Assembly: GCA_965223695.1 (NCBI GenBank)
Contig: CBDCXJ010000025.1
Span: 1-64,000 of the forward strand
DNA length: 64,000 nucleotides
Direction: 5' to 3'
Origin: JAUVPB01 sp965223695
Lineage (GTDB): Bacteria > Actinomycetota > Thermoleophilia > Gaiellales > Gaiellaceae
Below are positions 55,726 to 64,000 of the stretch, piece after piece (the first letter of the stretch is position 1; each line of letters starts with the position of its first letter). The notes below the pieces were generated by a model that saw only the letters and a list, made by a program, of their open reading frames with translations, did no database searches and was not told the DNA's origin. The position numbers were made by a program, and so were the translations under genes.

Positions 55726-56163
55726 CTATTCCTCCCTGTACGTGCGGTGCGCGTCGTGGCGCTCACCGCCCTGACGTGCGATGTCGAGCACCTCGCCGGG
55801 TGTCGCGCTGTACTCGATCTGGGCGATTGGCGACGCGAAGACAGCCATGACCCAGAGCGGGTCATCGCCGACGTTCGTGAACGAGTGCTCCGCTCCGGCC
55901 GGCACGATCACCGTCGAGACGGCCTCGACCTGGGCCTCCTCGCCCTCGACCTCGAACAGTCCGCGACCTCCCAGGACGGTGACGACCTCCTCGAGCCCGG
56001 GATGTCGATGCGGCGGGGCACCGCCACCGGGTTCGTGCAGCTGTTCGAATGCGCAGAGCTGCTTCGATCCGACGGCCTCGCCGGCCAGCAGATACGTGGT
56101 CGTTCCGGGCCGCCAGCCTACGGACTCTGAGCGGGCGACAACGTTGACGCTCGAGCCACTCAC
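55726..56163 (-). CDS. Single-domain cupin protein
   Basis: 145 aa from a GTG at 56163 (AAGG upstream); GTG 56172 is an alternative. Cupin barrel motif 1 GGAPPHRHPGLEEVVTVLGGRGLFEVEG (two His, one Glu) and motif 2 TVIVPAGAEHSFTNVGDDPLWVMAVF (His). Probably binds a metal; enzyme or sensor role unknown. Divergent from mmsA (144 nt). A much longer open frame running upstream is antisense to mmsA and is not real. Confidence 0.82.
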   Translation of the reverse strand: MSGSSVNVVARSESVGWRPGTTTYLLAGEAVGSKQLCAFEQLHEPGGGAPPHRHPGLEEVVTVLGGRGLFEVEGEEAQVEAVSTVIVPAGAEHSFTNVGDDPLWVMAVFASPIAQIEYSATPGEVLDIARQGGERHDAHRTYREE

Positions 56164-56307
56164 GCCGCGCACCTTACCCCGGCCGGTCTCCTGTTCCGAC
56201 GGCCGGCGATCACTATCCTGGTTGGACGCACACCATCCTGCGCGACCGCCCGAGCCCTCGAGCGATCGCTCGAGCCGCCCCGCCTGCGTAGCGAAGGGAG
56301 AGCAGCC

Positions 56308-57846
56308 ATGAGCACCACCGTTTCCGATCCGACCCAGACACCGGACGCGCCCGCCGACGTCGTCTCGATCGATCACTGGATCGACGGGAAGCCAGTGCCG
56401 GGCGGCTCGGGCCGCACAGCGCCGGTCTTCGACCCGGCCGCCGGCGTGCAAACCGGCGCCGTCGCCCTCGCGTCGGTCGACGAGGTCGACGCGGCCGCCG
56501 CCAACGCGAAAGCAGCGTTCCCCGAGTGGCGCGCCGTGTCGCTCGGGAAGCGCGCGGAGCTCATGTTCGCAATCCGGGAGCTCGCAAACGAACGTCGGGA
56601 AGACATCGCCCGCGTGCTCACGGCGGAGCACGGCAAGGTTCTCTCGGACGCCCTCGGTGAGGTCGCTCGTGGGCTCGAAGTGATCGAGTACTCCTGCGGC
56701 GTCCCCAGCCTCCTCAAGGGCGGCTTCTCGGAGCAGGCCTCGACGGGCATCGACGTGTACTCGATCCGCCAGCCGCTCGGTGTCGTCGCCGGCATCACGC
56801 CGTTCAACTTCCCCGCGATGGTTCCCATGTGGATGTGGGCGCCAGCGCTGGCGTGCGGCAACTGCTTCATCCTCAAGCCCTCCGAGAAGGACCCGAGCGT
56901 GTCGCTCGTCGTCGCACAGCTGCTCAAGGACGCCGGCGTTCCCGACGGGGTCTTCAACGTCGTGCACGGCGACAAGATCGCCGTCGACCGGCTGCTCGAG
57001 CACCAGGACGTCGCGGCCGTCTCGTTCGTCGGGTCGACGCCGATCGCGAAGTACATCTACGAGCACGGGACGAAGCACGGCAAGCGCATTCAGGCGCTCG
57101 GCGGCGCCAAGAACCACATGATCGTGCTGCCGGACGCCGACATCGACATGGCCGCCGATGCCGCCGTCAGCGCGGCCTACGGCTCTGCCGGCGAGCGCTG
57201 CATGGCGATCTCGGCGGTCGTCGCCGTCGGCGATGTCGCCGACCCGCTGATCGAGGCGATCCAGAAGCGCCTTCCCAACGTCAAGATCGGCCCGGGCACC
57301 GAGTCCGAGAACGAGATGGGGCCGCTGATCACCCGCGAGCATCGCGACAGGGTCGCCTCCTACCTCGACAGCGGCGCCGCGCAGGGCGCGACCGTCGTGG
57401 CCGACGGCCGTGAGCTCGAGGTCGACGGCGATGGCTACTTCCTCGGCGTCTCGCTGATCGACAACGTGACGCCCGAGATGGACTGCTACCGCGACGAGAT
57501 CTTCGGGCCGGTCCTCTCGGTCGTTCGCAGCGATAGCTACGACGAGGCCGTCGGCCTGATCAACGAGAACCCGTACGGCAACGGCACGGCGATCTTCACG
57601 CGCGACGGCGGCGTTGCCCGGCAGTTCCAGTTCGACGTCAACGTGGGAATGGTGGGAATCAACGTGCCGATCCCGGTGCCGGTTGCCTACTACTCGTTCG
57701 GCGGCTGGAAATCGTCGCTGTTCGGCGATACGCACGCCTACGGACCAGACAGCATCCATTTCTACACGGGTGGAAAGGTCGTGACCAGCCGCTGGCCCGA
57801 CCCCGCCACGAGCAAGGTCGACCTGGGGTTCCCTCAAACGAGCTAG
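56308..57846 (+). CDS. mmsA: CoA-acylating methylmalonate-semialdehyde dehydrogenase
   Basis: 512 aa. Converts (methyl)malonate semialdehyde to propionyl-/acetyl-CoA in valine, beta-alanine or inositol breakdown. Aldehyde dehydrogenase fold: GVVAGITPFNFPAMVPMWMWAPALACGNCFILKPSEKDPS (MmsA-specific), VSFVGSTPIAKYIYEHGTKHGKRIQALGGAKNHMIVLPDAD, catalytic Cys ~298 in YGSAGERCMAIS, and FGGWKSSLFGDTHAYGPDSIHFYT. Its TAG overlaps the convergent HpaB-like gene stop. Confidence 0.95.
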   Translation: MSTTVSDPTQTPDAPADVVSIDHWIDGKPVPGGSGRTAPVFDPAAGVQTGAVALASVDEVDAAAANAKAAFPEWRAVSLGKRAELMFAIRELANERREDIARVLTAEHGKVLSDALGEVARGLEVIEYSCGVPSLLKGGFSEQASTGIDVYSIRQPLGVVAGITPFNFPAMVPMWMWAPALACGNCFILKPSEKDPSVSLVVAQLLKDAGVPDGVFNVVHGDKIAVDRLLEHQDVAAVSFVGSTPIAKYIYEHGTKHGKRIQALGGAKNHMIVLPDADIDMAADAAVSAAYGSAGERCMAISAVVAVGDVADPLIEAIQKRLPNVKIGPGTESENEMGPLITREHRDRVASYLDSGAAQGATVVADGRELEVDGDGYFLGVSLIDNVTPEMDCYRDEIFGPVLSVVRSDSYDEAVGLINENPYGNGTAIFTRDGGVARQFQFDVNVGMVGINVPIPVPVAYYSFGGWKSSLFGDTHAYGPDSIHFYTGGKVVTSRWPDPATSKVDLGFPQTS

Positions 57847-59258
57847 TCGAGACCGGCGAGCTCGCGGGCGTACGCGATCGCGCCCGTCGGGTCGTACGAG
57901 CGGTAGATCATCAGCTTCTCGGCCTCGAGCGAGCCCTCGGCGTGGACGGCGAGCACGCTCTGGTAGCCGGCGTACTCGCGCGCGAGTAGGTCGCTAGCGA
58001 CGTTCATGAGCGCGAGCCGCTCGTCGGCCGGCTTCGCGCCCGCGAAGTACTTCTCGAGGTATGGCCGCAGCTCGTCGCTTCGCCAGTCGGCGCCGCCGGG
58101 GCCCGTGACGAGCAGCCCACCGGCGATATCGATCACGCGCTCGCAGGCGTCGTGGTAGTCACGCGCGAACGTCCACTTCGCAAGGTTCGTCGTCATCGGA
58201 TCGGGGTAGGCGAGCCCCGTAGCGTCGTCGACCCGGAAGCGATCGGCGGCGAGATGCGTCAGCGCCCGCACTGTCTCGGCGTACCCGATCAGCCCGACCA
58301 GCTTGTCGCGCACGTGCGACGCGCGCGCGATGCCGTTGGCCTCGGCAAGCAGACCCGCGAGCCCGACCAGCGCATCGACGAGCGGCAGCTTGTACGAAAC
58401 CGCCGTGAAGCGGTGGTATTCGACGAAGGTGAGGGCGAGCTCCCCCGCCTTGCGCGTGTCGCCGTCGAGAAAGATCCGCTCGTTGGGGACGAAGACGTCG
58501 TCGAAGATGGTGAGCGTCTCGACCATCTTGTGTGAGGACGAGATCGGTCGCGTCCAGGGGTCGTTCTCGGAGGCCAGGTAGTCGGAGCAGAGGAGCTTGA
58601 GCCCCGGTGTCGCGGGCGGGACGGCGAACGCGATAGCCCAGTCCTCTTCGCCTTCCTGCATCGCCCGTGTGGGGATGACGATGACCTCGTCGACGTTGGG
58701 CGTGTACGACGTGTGGACCTTGGCGCCGCGCACGACGACGCCGTCGTCGCGTCGCTCGACCACGCGGACGTAGAGGTCGGGATCGTCCTGCCCGCTCGGC
58801 CCCTTCGCCCGGTCGCCCTTGACGTCGGTCTGCGCCACGGCCAGGGCCAGATCGCCGTCACGGCATTGCTCGTAGAAGCTCCCGACATTATCGGCATACG
58901 CCGTGCCGTTAGCGACACGGTGAAGCGCAAACAGCGCGTCCGTCCCGATCTCCTTGATCAGGAACACGAGCGTTTGGCCATAGGCCGTTGCGGCCTCGAT
59001 CAGCGCCGAGCGCTGCCGCAGATCCTCGGCGCTGCGCGGCAGCTGGTAGTAGCGGGAGTGCCCGTCGACCACGGCGAGCTCGGCATTGGCCGGCTGATCG
59101 GCGAACTCGAACTCGAGGGCGGCGTGGCGCGAGACGATGCCGAGCTCGGCGTGCGTCGTGACGTCCTCGACGCGCTCGCCCTGGTAGTACACCTCGCGCT
59201 CGTCGCGCAGCCCTTCCAGGTACTCCTCTGCCGTTCGAAGCCTCTGCGCTACGGCCAC
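57843..59258 (-). CDS. 4-hydroxyphenylacetate 3-hydroxylase (HpaB) family protein
   Basis: 471 aa, acyl-CoA dehydrogenase-like fold of the HpaB/4-hydroxybutyryl-CoA dehydratase family. Motifs: FLIKEIGTDALFALHRVA, AVAQTDVKGDRAKGPSGQDDPDLYVRVVERRDDGVVVRGAKVHTSYTPNVDEVIVIPTRAM, FDDVFVPNERIFLDGD, and a C-terminal YLEKYFAGAKPADERLALMNVASDLLA. The conserved Cys and His ligands of the iron-sulfur dehydratase were not evident, so a flavin-dependent monooxygenase is favoured. The substrate is probably an aromatic or phenolic acid. Confidence 0.88.
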   Translation of the reverse strand: MAVAQRLRTAEEYLEGLRDEREVYYQGERVEDVTTHAELGIVSRHAALEFEFADQPANAELAVVDGHSRYYQLPRSAEDLRQRSALIEAATAYGQTLVFLIKEIGTDALFALHRVANGTAYADNVGSFYEQCRDGDLALAVAQTDVKGDRAKGPSGQDDPDLYVRVVERRDDGVVVRGAKVHTSYTPNVDEVIVIPTRAMQEGEEDWAIAFAVPPATPGLKLLCSDYLASENDPWTRPISSSHKMVETLTIFDDVFVPNERIFLDGDTRKAGELALTFVEYHRFTAVSYKLPLVDALVGLAGLLAEANGIARASHVRDKLVGLIGYAETVRALTHLAADRFRVDDATGLAYPDPMTTNLAKWTFARDYHDACERVIDIAGGLLVTGPGGADWRSDELRPYLEKYFAGAKPADERLALMNVASDLLAREYAGYQSVLAVHAEGSLEAEKLMIYRSYDPTGAIAYARELAGLD

Positions 59259-59340
59259 GTCTCTCCTCCTGTTCGCGCCTGGGCCATGACCCTTTGGGGG
59301 TTGGAGAAGCCTAGCGTCGGCTGGGCTAAGCTGAGCGCCG

Positions 59341-60306
59341 ATGAGCGCCGTTACCTACCTCGACGCCATTCGAGAGGCCCTGGCCGACTCGATGCGTGAC
59401 GACGAGCGGGTGTTCATGATGGGCGAGGACATCGGTCATTTCGGCGGCCCATTCGGCGTCACGAAGGGCCTTGCCGACGAGTTCGGCGCCGACCGGGTGA
59501 TGGACACGCCGATCTCGGAGGAGGGCTTCGTCGGCGCCGCGCTCGGCGCCGCCTGGATGGGCGAGCGGCCGATCGTCGAGCTCCAGTTCGCCGACTTCAT
59601 CTCGACCTGTTTCGACCCGCTCGTGACGGTCGCCGCGAAGACGCACTGGCGCTCGGGCATTCGCTTTCCCGTGGTCATTCGGGCGCCGTTCGGTGGAGGC
59701 GTACGCGGCGGCCCGTTTCACGCGTCCTGTCCCGAGGGGTGGTTCGTCGGCACGGCCGGCCTGAAGGTCGTCGCGCCCGGCTCCGTTGCCGACGCGTACG
59801 GGCTGCTGCGCGCAGCCGTGGAGGACGACGACCCGGTCATCTACTTCGAGCACAAGGGCCTGTATCGGCGTCTCAAGGGCGAGCAGCCGGCGGCGTCGAC
59901 GCGCACACCGATAGGGAAGGCCAACATCGTCCAGGCGGGGACCGACGTGACCGTGCTCACCTACGGCGCGGGAGTCGAGCTGGCCGTGCACGCCGCGGAG
60001 ACGCTCGAGGACAGCGTCGAGATCGTCGATCTGCGCACGCTCTGGCCGCTCGACGAGAGCACGATTCTCGAGTCGATAGCTCGCACCTCACGCGTCCTCG
60101 TCCTGCAGGAGGCGGCCCGCTCGACGGGCGCTGCGGGCCAGGTGCTCTCGCTCGTTGCACGCGAGGCCTTCGAGCTCCTCGACGCGCCGCCCACCTTGCA
60201 CGCTCCGGTCGACACGCCCGTGCCGTTCGCTCCTGAGCTCGAGGACGCCTACCTTCCCAGCGTCGAGTCCACCACCCGGGCACTACAAGACCTGCTCGAG
60301 TTCTAG
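59341..60306 (+). CDS. 2-oxo acid dehydrogenase E1 component, beta subunit
   Basis: 321 aa. Pyruvate/branched-chain E1 beta: VTYLDAIREALADSMRDDERVFMMGEDIGHFGGPFGVTKGLADEFGADRVMDTPISEEGFVGAALGAAWMGERPIVELQFADFI, RAPFGGGVRGGPFHASCPEGWFVGTAGLKVVAPGSVADAYGLL, and YFEHKGLYR. Followed immediately by the alpha subunit; beta-before-alpha order is less common. No E2/E3 is seen in the window. A substrate cannot be assigned. Confidence 0.92.
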   Translation: MSAVTYLDAIREALADSMRDDERVFMMGEDIGHFGGPFGVTKGLADEFGADRVMDTPISEEGFVGAALGAAWMGERPIVELQFADFISTCFDPLVTVAAKTHWRSGIRFPVVIRAPFGGGVRGGPFHASCPEGWFVGTAGLKVVAPGSVADAYGLLRAAVEDDDPVIYFEHKGLYRRLKGEQPAASTRTPIGKANIVQAGTDVTVLTYGAGVELAVHAAETLEDSVEIVDLRTLWPLDESTILESIARTSRVLVLQEAARSTGAAGQVLSLVAREAFELLDAPPTLHAPVDTPVPFAPELEDAYLPSVESTTRALQDLLEF

Positions 60307-61410
60307 ATGGCCCAGGAGCCCGCAGCCGACCCGACAGCGCGCACGTCAGCGGCGCCCGCCAGCGCCGCCTCGGCGCCCGAGCCGAGCGCGCCCGTGGCGC
60401 CGCCCTGCATCGACGCACCGCAGGTGCCCCTGGAACGACGAACCGAGCTGCTCCGGCTTTGCCTGCTCCACCGCGGGATCGAGGACCGTTCGATGACGCT
60501 GTACCGACAGGGGCGCATCTCCGGCAGCTACTACACCGGTCGAGGCCAGGAGTCGGTCGGGGCTGCTGCCGGTCTCGCGCTCGGCCCCGACGATGTCGTC
60601 GCGCCGCTCAACCGCGAGCTCGCCTGTCACCTCGCACGCGGGGTCGAGGTAGCACACGTCTTTCGCAACTTCCTCGGGCGTGGGACAGGACCGACCTGGG
60701 GCCGTGACGGGAACATGCACTTCGGCGTTCCCGAGCGCGGTGTGTTCCCGCTCGTCTCGATGCTCGGCGATCTCTGCCCAGTGACCGTCGGTGCCGCACT
60801 CGCGTTCAAGCGGCGCGGTGAGCCGCGTGTTGCGCTCACGTTCTGGGGCGACGGGGCGATGTCCACCGGCGACGTTCACGAGGGCATGAACCTCGCCGGT
60901 GTGCTCCACGTCCCGGCCGTCTTCGTCATCCAGAACAACCACTACGGCTACTCGACGCCGACAGACCGAGCCATGGTCAACACCGACATCTCGGCACGGG
61001 TGCGGGGCGGCTGGAACATCCCCTGCGAGCGTGTCGACGGAACGGACTCTCTCGAGACGTACGTTGCCGTCAGCGACGCAATCGAGCGCGCCCGCGCGGG
61101 TGAGGGGCCGCAGGCGATCGAGGCTGTGACGCTCCGGATCCACGGGCATGCGGCGCACGACGACGGCAGCTACGTACCCGCCGAGCTGCGCGCCGAGTAC
61201 GAGGCCCGCGACCCGATTCTCAGGCTCGAGGCGCGCCTTCGCCTGGACGGCCTCAGCGAGCAAGAGTTGGCCGTAATGCGCGAGCAGGCGCTCGCCGACG
61301 TGGCGGCCGGCCTGGCCGAGGCCGAGGCGGCGCCAGACCCCGATCCTGCGAGGCTCGAGGACGGGGTCTACTCGATGCCGATCGACGTGCCGATACAAGG
61401 AGAGCTTTGA
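60307..61410 (+). CDS. 2-oxo acid dehydrogenase E1 component, alpha subunit
   Basis: 367 aa, starting with ATG right after the beta stop. TPP-binding motif TFWGDGAMSTGDVHEGMNLAGVLHVPAVFVIQNNHYGYSTPTDRAM (GDG...NN). RGQESVGAAAGLALGPDDVVAPLNRELACHLARGV and DGNMHFGVPERGVFPLVSMLGD are E1-alpha typical. The N-terminal ~40 residues are Ala/Pro-rich, probably a flexible arm. Decarboxylates a 2-oxo acid and transfers the acyl group to lipoyl-E2. Confidence 0.93.
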   Translation: MAQEPAADPTARTSAAPASAASAPEPSAPVAPPCIDAPQVPLERRTELLRLCLLHRGIEDRSMTLYRQGRISGSYYTGRGQESVGAAAGLALGPDDVVAPLNRELACHLARGVEVAHVFRNFLGRGTGPTWGRDGNMHFGVPERGVFPLVSMLGDLCPVTVGAALAFKRRGEPRVALTFWGDGAMSTGDVHEGMNLAGVLHVPAVFVIQNNHYGYSTPTDRAMVNTDISARVRGGWNIPCERVDGTDSLETYVAVSDAIERARAGEGPQAIEAVTLRIHGHAAHDDGSYVPAELRAEYEARDPILRLEARLRLDGLSEQELAVMREQALADVAAGLAEAEAAPDPDPARLEDGVYSMPIDVPIQGEL

Positions 61411-62870
61411 TGGACAACGGCTCGCGCTCAGACATCGGCCTGATCGGCCTCGCCGTGATGGGCCAGAACCTGGTCCTGAACATGAACGACCACGGCTATC
61501 GCGTGTCGGTCTTCAACCGAACCCCCGAGAAGACGCACGATTTCATCGAGGGCCCTGCCGCCGACACGCGCGTCACGGGCTACGACTCGATCGAGGCGTT
61601 CGTCGCCAGCCTCGCGACTCCGCGCAAGATCATGCTGATGGTCCGCGCGGGCGATGCCGTCGATGCGACGATCGCCCAGCTCCTCCCCCACCTCGACAAG
61701 GGCGACGTGCTGATCGACGGCGGGAACACGAACTTCGTCGACTCGGTCAGGCGCACGCGCGAGCTCGAGGAGCAGGGCCTGCTCTTCGTCGGCAGCGGCG
61801 TCTCGGGCGGCGAGGAGGGAGCTCGCCACGGCCCCTCGATCATGCCCGGCGGCTCGCCCGAGGCCTGGCCGCTCGTCAAAGACATCTTCCAGGCGATCGC
61901 CGCCAAGGTCGATGACGGCACGCCCTGCTGCGACTGGGTTGGCGAGGACGGCGCAGGCCACTACGTGAAGATGGTTCACAACGGGATCGAGTACGGCGAC
62001 ATGCAGGTGATCGCCGAGGCGTACCAGCTCCTGCACGGGGTTCTCGGCCTCTCCCACGACGAGCTGCACGACGTGTTCGCGACCTGGAACGAGGGCAAGC
62101 TCGACTCGTACCTGATCGAGATCACCCGCGACATCATGGCCTTCCGCGACGAGGACGGCGAGCCGCTTGTCGAGAACATCCTCGACACGGCCGGCCAGAA
62201 GGGCACCGGCAAGTGGACGGCGATCTCCTCGCTCGACCTCGGTATGCCGGTGACGCTGGTCGCCGAGGCCGTGTACGCGCGCATCGTCTCTGCCCTCAAG
62301 GAGGAACGTGTCGCTGCCGAGGCTGTCCTGAGCGGACCGGACGGCGTATTCGACGGCGACCGTCAGGCCTTCGTCGACGACGTGCGCGATGCGCTGTACG
62401 CCTCGAAGATCGTCTCCTACGCGCAGGGCTTCATGCTCTTCCGCGAGGCGGCGAAGGAGCATGGCTGGAACCTCAACTACGGCGGCGTCGCACTCATGTG
62501 GCGCGGCGGCTGCATCATCCGCTCGGCGTTCCTCGGCAAGATCAAGGACGCCTTCGACAGCGAGCCCGGCCTCGACAGCCTGCTGCTCGACCCCTATTTC
62601 GCCGGCGAGATCGCCGACGCTCAGGCCGGCTGGCGGCGCGTTATCGCCACGGCGGTCGAGCTCGGCATTCCGGTGCCGGCCTACTCGAGCGCGCTCGCCT
62701 TCTACGACGGGTACCGAAGCGGTCGGCTACCGGCCAACCTGATTCAGGCACAGCGCGACTACTTCGGCGCCCACACCTACGAGCGCACCGACAAGCCACG
62801 CGGCGAGTTCTTCCACACGAACTGGACCGGGCGGGGCGGCGTCACCGCCTCGGGCACGTACGACGTCTAG
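61410..62870 (+). CDS. gnd: 6-phosphogluconate dehydrogenase, decarboxylating (full length)
   Basis: 486 aa from the ATG at 61410, overlapping the E1-alpha TGA. Makes ribulose 5-phosphate and NADPH. DIGLIGLAVMGQNLVLNMNDHGYRVSVFNRTPEK, LIDGGNTNFVDSVRRTRELEEQGLLFVGSGVSGGEEGARHGPSIMPGG, catalytic DGAGHYVKMVHNGIEYGDMQ (Lys, Asn, Glu), KGTGKWTAISSLDLGMPVTLVAEAVYAR, and C-terminal YFGAHTYERTDKPRGEFFHTNW. Complete, in contrast to the short homologue at 34419-35249. Confidence 0.97.
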   Translation: MDNGSRSDIGLIGLAVMGQNLVLNMNDHGYRVSVFNRTPEKTHDFIEGPAADTRVTGYDSIEAFVASLATPRKIMLMVRAGDAVDATIAQLLPHLDKGDVLIDGGNTNFVDSVRRTRELEEQGLLFVGSGVSGGEEGARHGPSIMPGGSPEAWPLVKDIFQAIAAKVDDGTPCCDWVGEDGAGHYVKMVHNGIEYGDMQVIAEAYQLLHGVLGLSHDELHDVFATWNEGKLDSYLIEITRDIMAFRDEDGEPLVENILDTAGQKGTGKWTAISSLDLGMPVTLVAEAVYARIVSALKEERVAAEAVLSGPDGVFDGDRQAFVDDVRDALYASKIVSYAQGFMLFREAAKEHGWNLNYGGVALMWRGGCIIRSAFLGKIKDAFDSEPGLDSLLLDPYFAGEIADAQAGWRRVIATAVELGIPVPAYSSALAFYDGYRSGRLPANLIQAQRDYFGAHTYERTDKPRGEFFHTNWTGRGGVTASGTYDV

Positions 62871-63577
62871 CCCTCGGTCGCGGCCTCGGTCAGCCGCGTG
62901 CGCACGTGCCAGAGCTCCGGGTAGTGCCGGTGCTCGATCAGCGGGCGTAGCTGCTCGACCGGTGTGCCCTGCGTACCCACCACGTCACCGATGATCCGCT
63001 CGACGACCTTGAGGTGGCGGTAGCGCCAGACACCGAGCGACTCGTCCCAGTCTGTCATGGCCTCGACGAGCTGGTACAGATCCTCGTGCTCGGCCGAGCG
63101 CTTGTAGAGCTCGTCGAGCGAGAGTCCCGTCGAGCCCAGAGCTGCCTGGAACGTCTGCCCGAGCCTCGCCGTGACCGTCTTGACCGTGACGAAGCCCGGC
63201 GAGTCGAACCCGCTTCCGTGACCGAGCGCCTTGCGGATCTCCTGGTAGTCCCAGGGCGAGAGGTGCTCGAGCATCGACAGCTGCTCGGTGATCAGACGCA
63301 GCCCAAGCACGGCGCGGCGAATCAGCCGGGCCGCTCGGGCGAGCTCGCCGTCGCCGGCCGCCTCGACAGCGCCTTCGATCTCCCAGCAGGCGTGCTTGAG
63401 CCAGAGCTCTGAGGACTGGTGAACCGTCTGGAAGAGAAGCTCGTCGCGGTGCGCCATCTCTTCGGGCGTCTTCTGCAGCGAGAGCAGCTCGCCGGTGCGC
63501 AGGTAGGTCTCGTAATCGCTCCCACCTCTTCCCTCGAGGACGGGGGCGAACTCGTCGTCGAGCGTGCGATCGCTCAC
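62867..63577 (-). CDS. Tryptophan 2,3-dioxygenase
   Basis: 236 aa haem enzyme oxidising Trp to N-formylkynurenine. DYETYLRTGELLSLQKTPEEMAHRDELLFQTVHQSSELWLKHACWEIEGAV (Trp site and distal His), EHLSPWDYQEIRKALGHGSGFDSPGF, WRYRHLKVVERIIGDVVGTQGTPVEQLRPLIEHRHYPELWHVRTRL (proximal His). Slightly shorter than many bacterial TDOs (~270). Its ATG overlaps the stop of the M24 gene; the TAG overlaps gnd. Confidence 0.92.
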   Translation of the reverse strand: MSDRTLDDEFAPVLEGRGGSDYETYLRTGELLSLQKTPEEMAHRDELLFQTVHQSSELWLKHACWEIEGAVEAAGDGELARAARLIRRAVLGLRLITEQLSMLEHLSPWDYQEIRKALGHGSGFDSPGFVTVKTVTARLGQTFQAALGSTGLSLDELYKRSAEHEDLYQLVEAMTDWDESLGVWRYRHLKVVERIIGDVVGTQGTPVEQLRPLIEHRHYPELWHVRTRLTEAATEG

Positions 63578-64000
63578 GGACGGCCCTCTGAGGCGTCGAA
63601 GATGCGCAGCGGCACGTCGGCCAGCGGCTCGCCGCCCTCGGCGGTCACGAGCCAGGTGTCTTGCATGTAGAGGCAGTCGTCGCCGTCAGGCGAGATCGCG
63701 TGCGGGTGCATCGAGAAGACCATCCCCTCTTCGAGGACAGTCTCGACGCCTTCGCCGATCTTGGGGAACTCGATCATCGTCATCCCGATCGAGTGGCCGG
63801 TCACGTGGCCGAGCGCGGCACCGCGATCGTGGAATCGCCGTGCGACGGCGGTATGCACGTCGTGGGCGGTAGCACCGGCCTTGAGCTCCTTCTTGGCGAT
63901 CTCGAAGTACTCGGTGTAGGCCTCCATCATGCTCTGCGTATGCGCGCTCGGCTCGCCGCCGGCCTTGACCGCGCGCGAGACCTCGACCCAGTGGCCACCG
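63574..64000 (-). CDS. M24-family metallopeptidase (Xaa-Pro-type), 5' end outside window
   Basis: C-terminal ~141 codons visible; the frame is open to the window edge (GGHWVEVSRAVKAGGEPSAHTQSMMEAYTEYFEIAKKELKAG). Pita-bread fold metal ligands: HVTGHSIGMTMIEFPKIGEGVETVLEEGMVFSMHPHAISPDG with the conserved His and Glu. Xaa-Pro dipeptidase, creatinase or another M24 hydrolase cannot be separated. Upstream of and overlapping the tryptophan dioxygenase gene. Confidence 0.88.
   Translation of the reverse strand, partial: GGHWVEVSRAVKAGGEPSAHTQSMMEAYTEYFEIAKKELKAGATAHDVHTAVARRFHDRGAALGHVTGHSIGMTMIEFPKIGEGVETVLEEGMVFSMHPHAISPDGDDCLYMQDTWLVTAEGGEPLADVPLRIFDASEGRP

Noticed and set aside
55726..57837. 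703-codon minus-strand open frame
   Set aside because: Only its last ~145 codons (cupin) are real; the rest is antisense to mmsA.
61428..62462. 344-codon minus-strand open frame
   Set aside because: Antisense to the intact gnd gene.

Overview
The window is high-GC (mostly GC-rich codons, many GTG starts) and looks like chromosome from an actinobacterium, probably a Thermoleophilia-type (Gaiellales/Solirubrobacterales-like) lineage. This is inferred from the rne-rodA-mrdA-mreDCB-maf-ndk-folC-valS gene order, F420-type luciferase-like oxidoreductases, delta-60/RTX surface proteins and UGA-encoded selenoproteins. No rRNA or taxonomic marker RNA is present, so the placement is tentative.

Layout. 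1-8927 (minus strand): RNase E/G (3' part cut by the window edge), a DUF697 protein, and the elongasome operon rodA, mrdA (PBP2), mreD, mreC, mreB with start/stop overlaps. 8928-12711: an accessory insertion between mreB and maf. It holds ~1.4 kb with no credible gene, then an IS481-family element that was itself split by an IS3-like element; both sets of terminal repeats and target duplications can be read. 12708-23076 (minus): housekeeping run maf, ndk, zinc-ribbon protein, a 37-aa membrane peptide, folC, valS, a diguanylate cyclase, clpX, clpP, tig. 23165-28124 (plus): a secreted M11-type metalloprotease, tRNA-Leu(UAG), tRNA-Arg(UCG), and a large delta-60/FN3/RTX protein. 28132-37849: ligase, two LLM oxidoreductases, glucokinase, beta-helix protein, a short 6-phosphogluconate dehydrogenase homologue and a split RTX gene; several of these carry internal deletions or frameshifts. 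37947-50790: a selenocysteine DsbA-like protein, a membrane protein, a site-2 protease, thiolase, ClpS, FAH and hydratase, a TPM protein, PspA and a DrrAB-like ABC exporter. 50864-54376: a selenoprotein neighbourhood (UGSC protein, thioredoxin-like partner, flavoprotein, selenocysteine peroxiredoxin-like protein). 54386-64000: amino-acid and aromatic catabolism (aminotransferase, MmsA, HpaB-like hydroxylase, E1 beta/alpha, Gnd, tryptophan 2,3-dioxygenase, M24 peptidase).

The most notable content is three in-frame UGA codons that fall exactly on the redox-active Cys position of thiol-redox families (UPYC, UPYC, UGSC). One is followed 11 nt later by a perfect hairpin of bacterial-SECIS type. 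The genome therefore very likely decodes UGA as selenocysteine, although no selA/B/C/D gene lies in this window. UGA is also used as an ordinary stop by many neighbouring genes (rodA, mrdA, folC, valS).

A second theme is damaged reading frames between about 28 and 47 kb: ligase, SDR, short Gnd, RTX and TPM genes. These could be real gene decay or assembly error; the window alone cannot decide.
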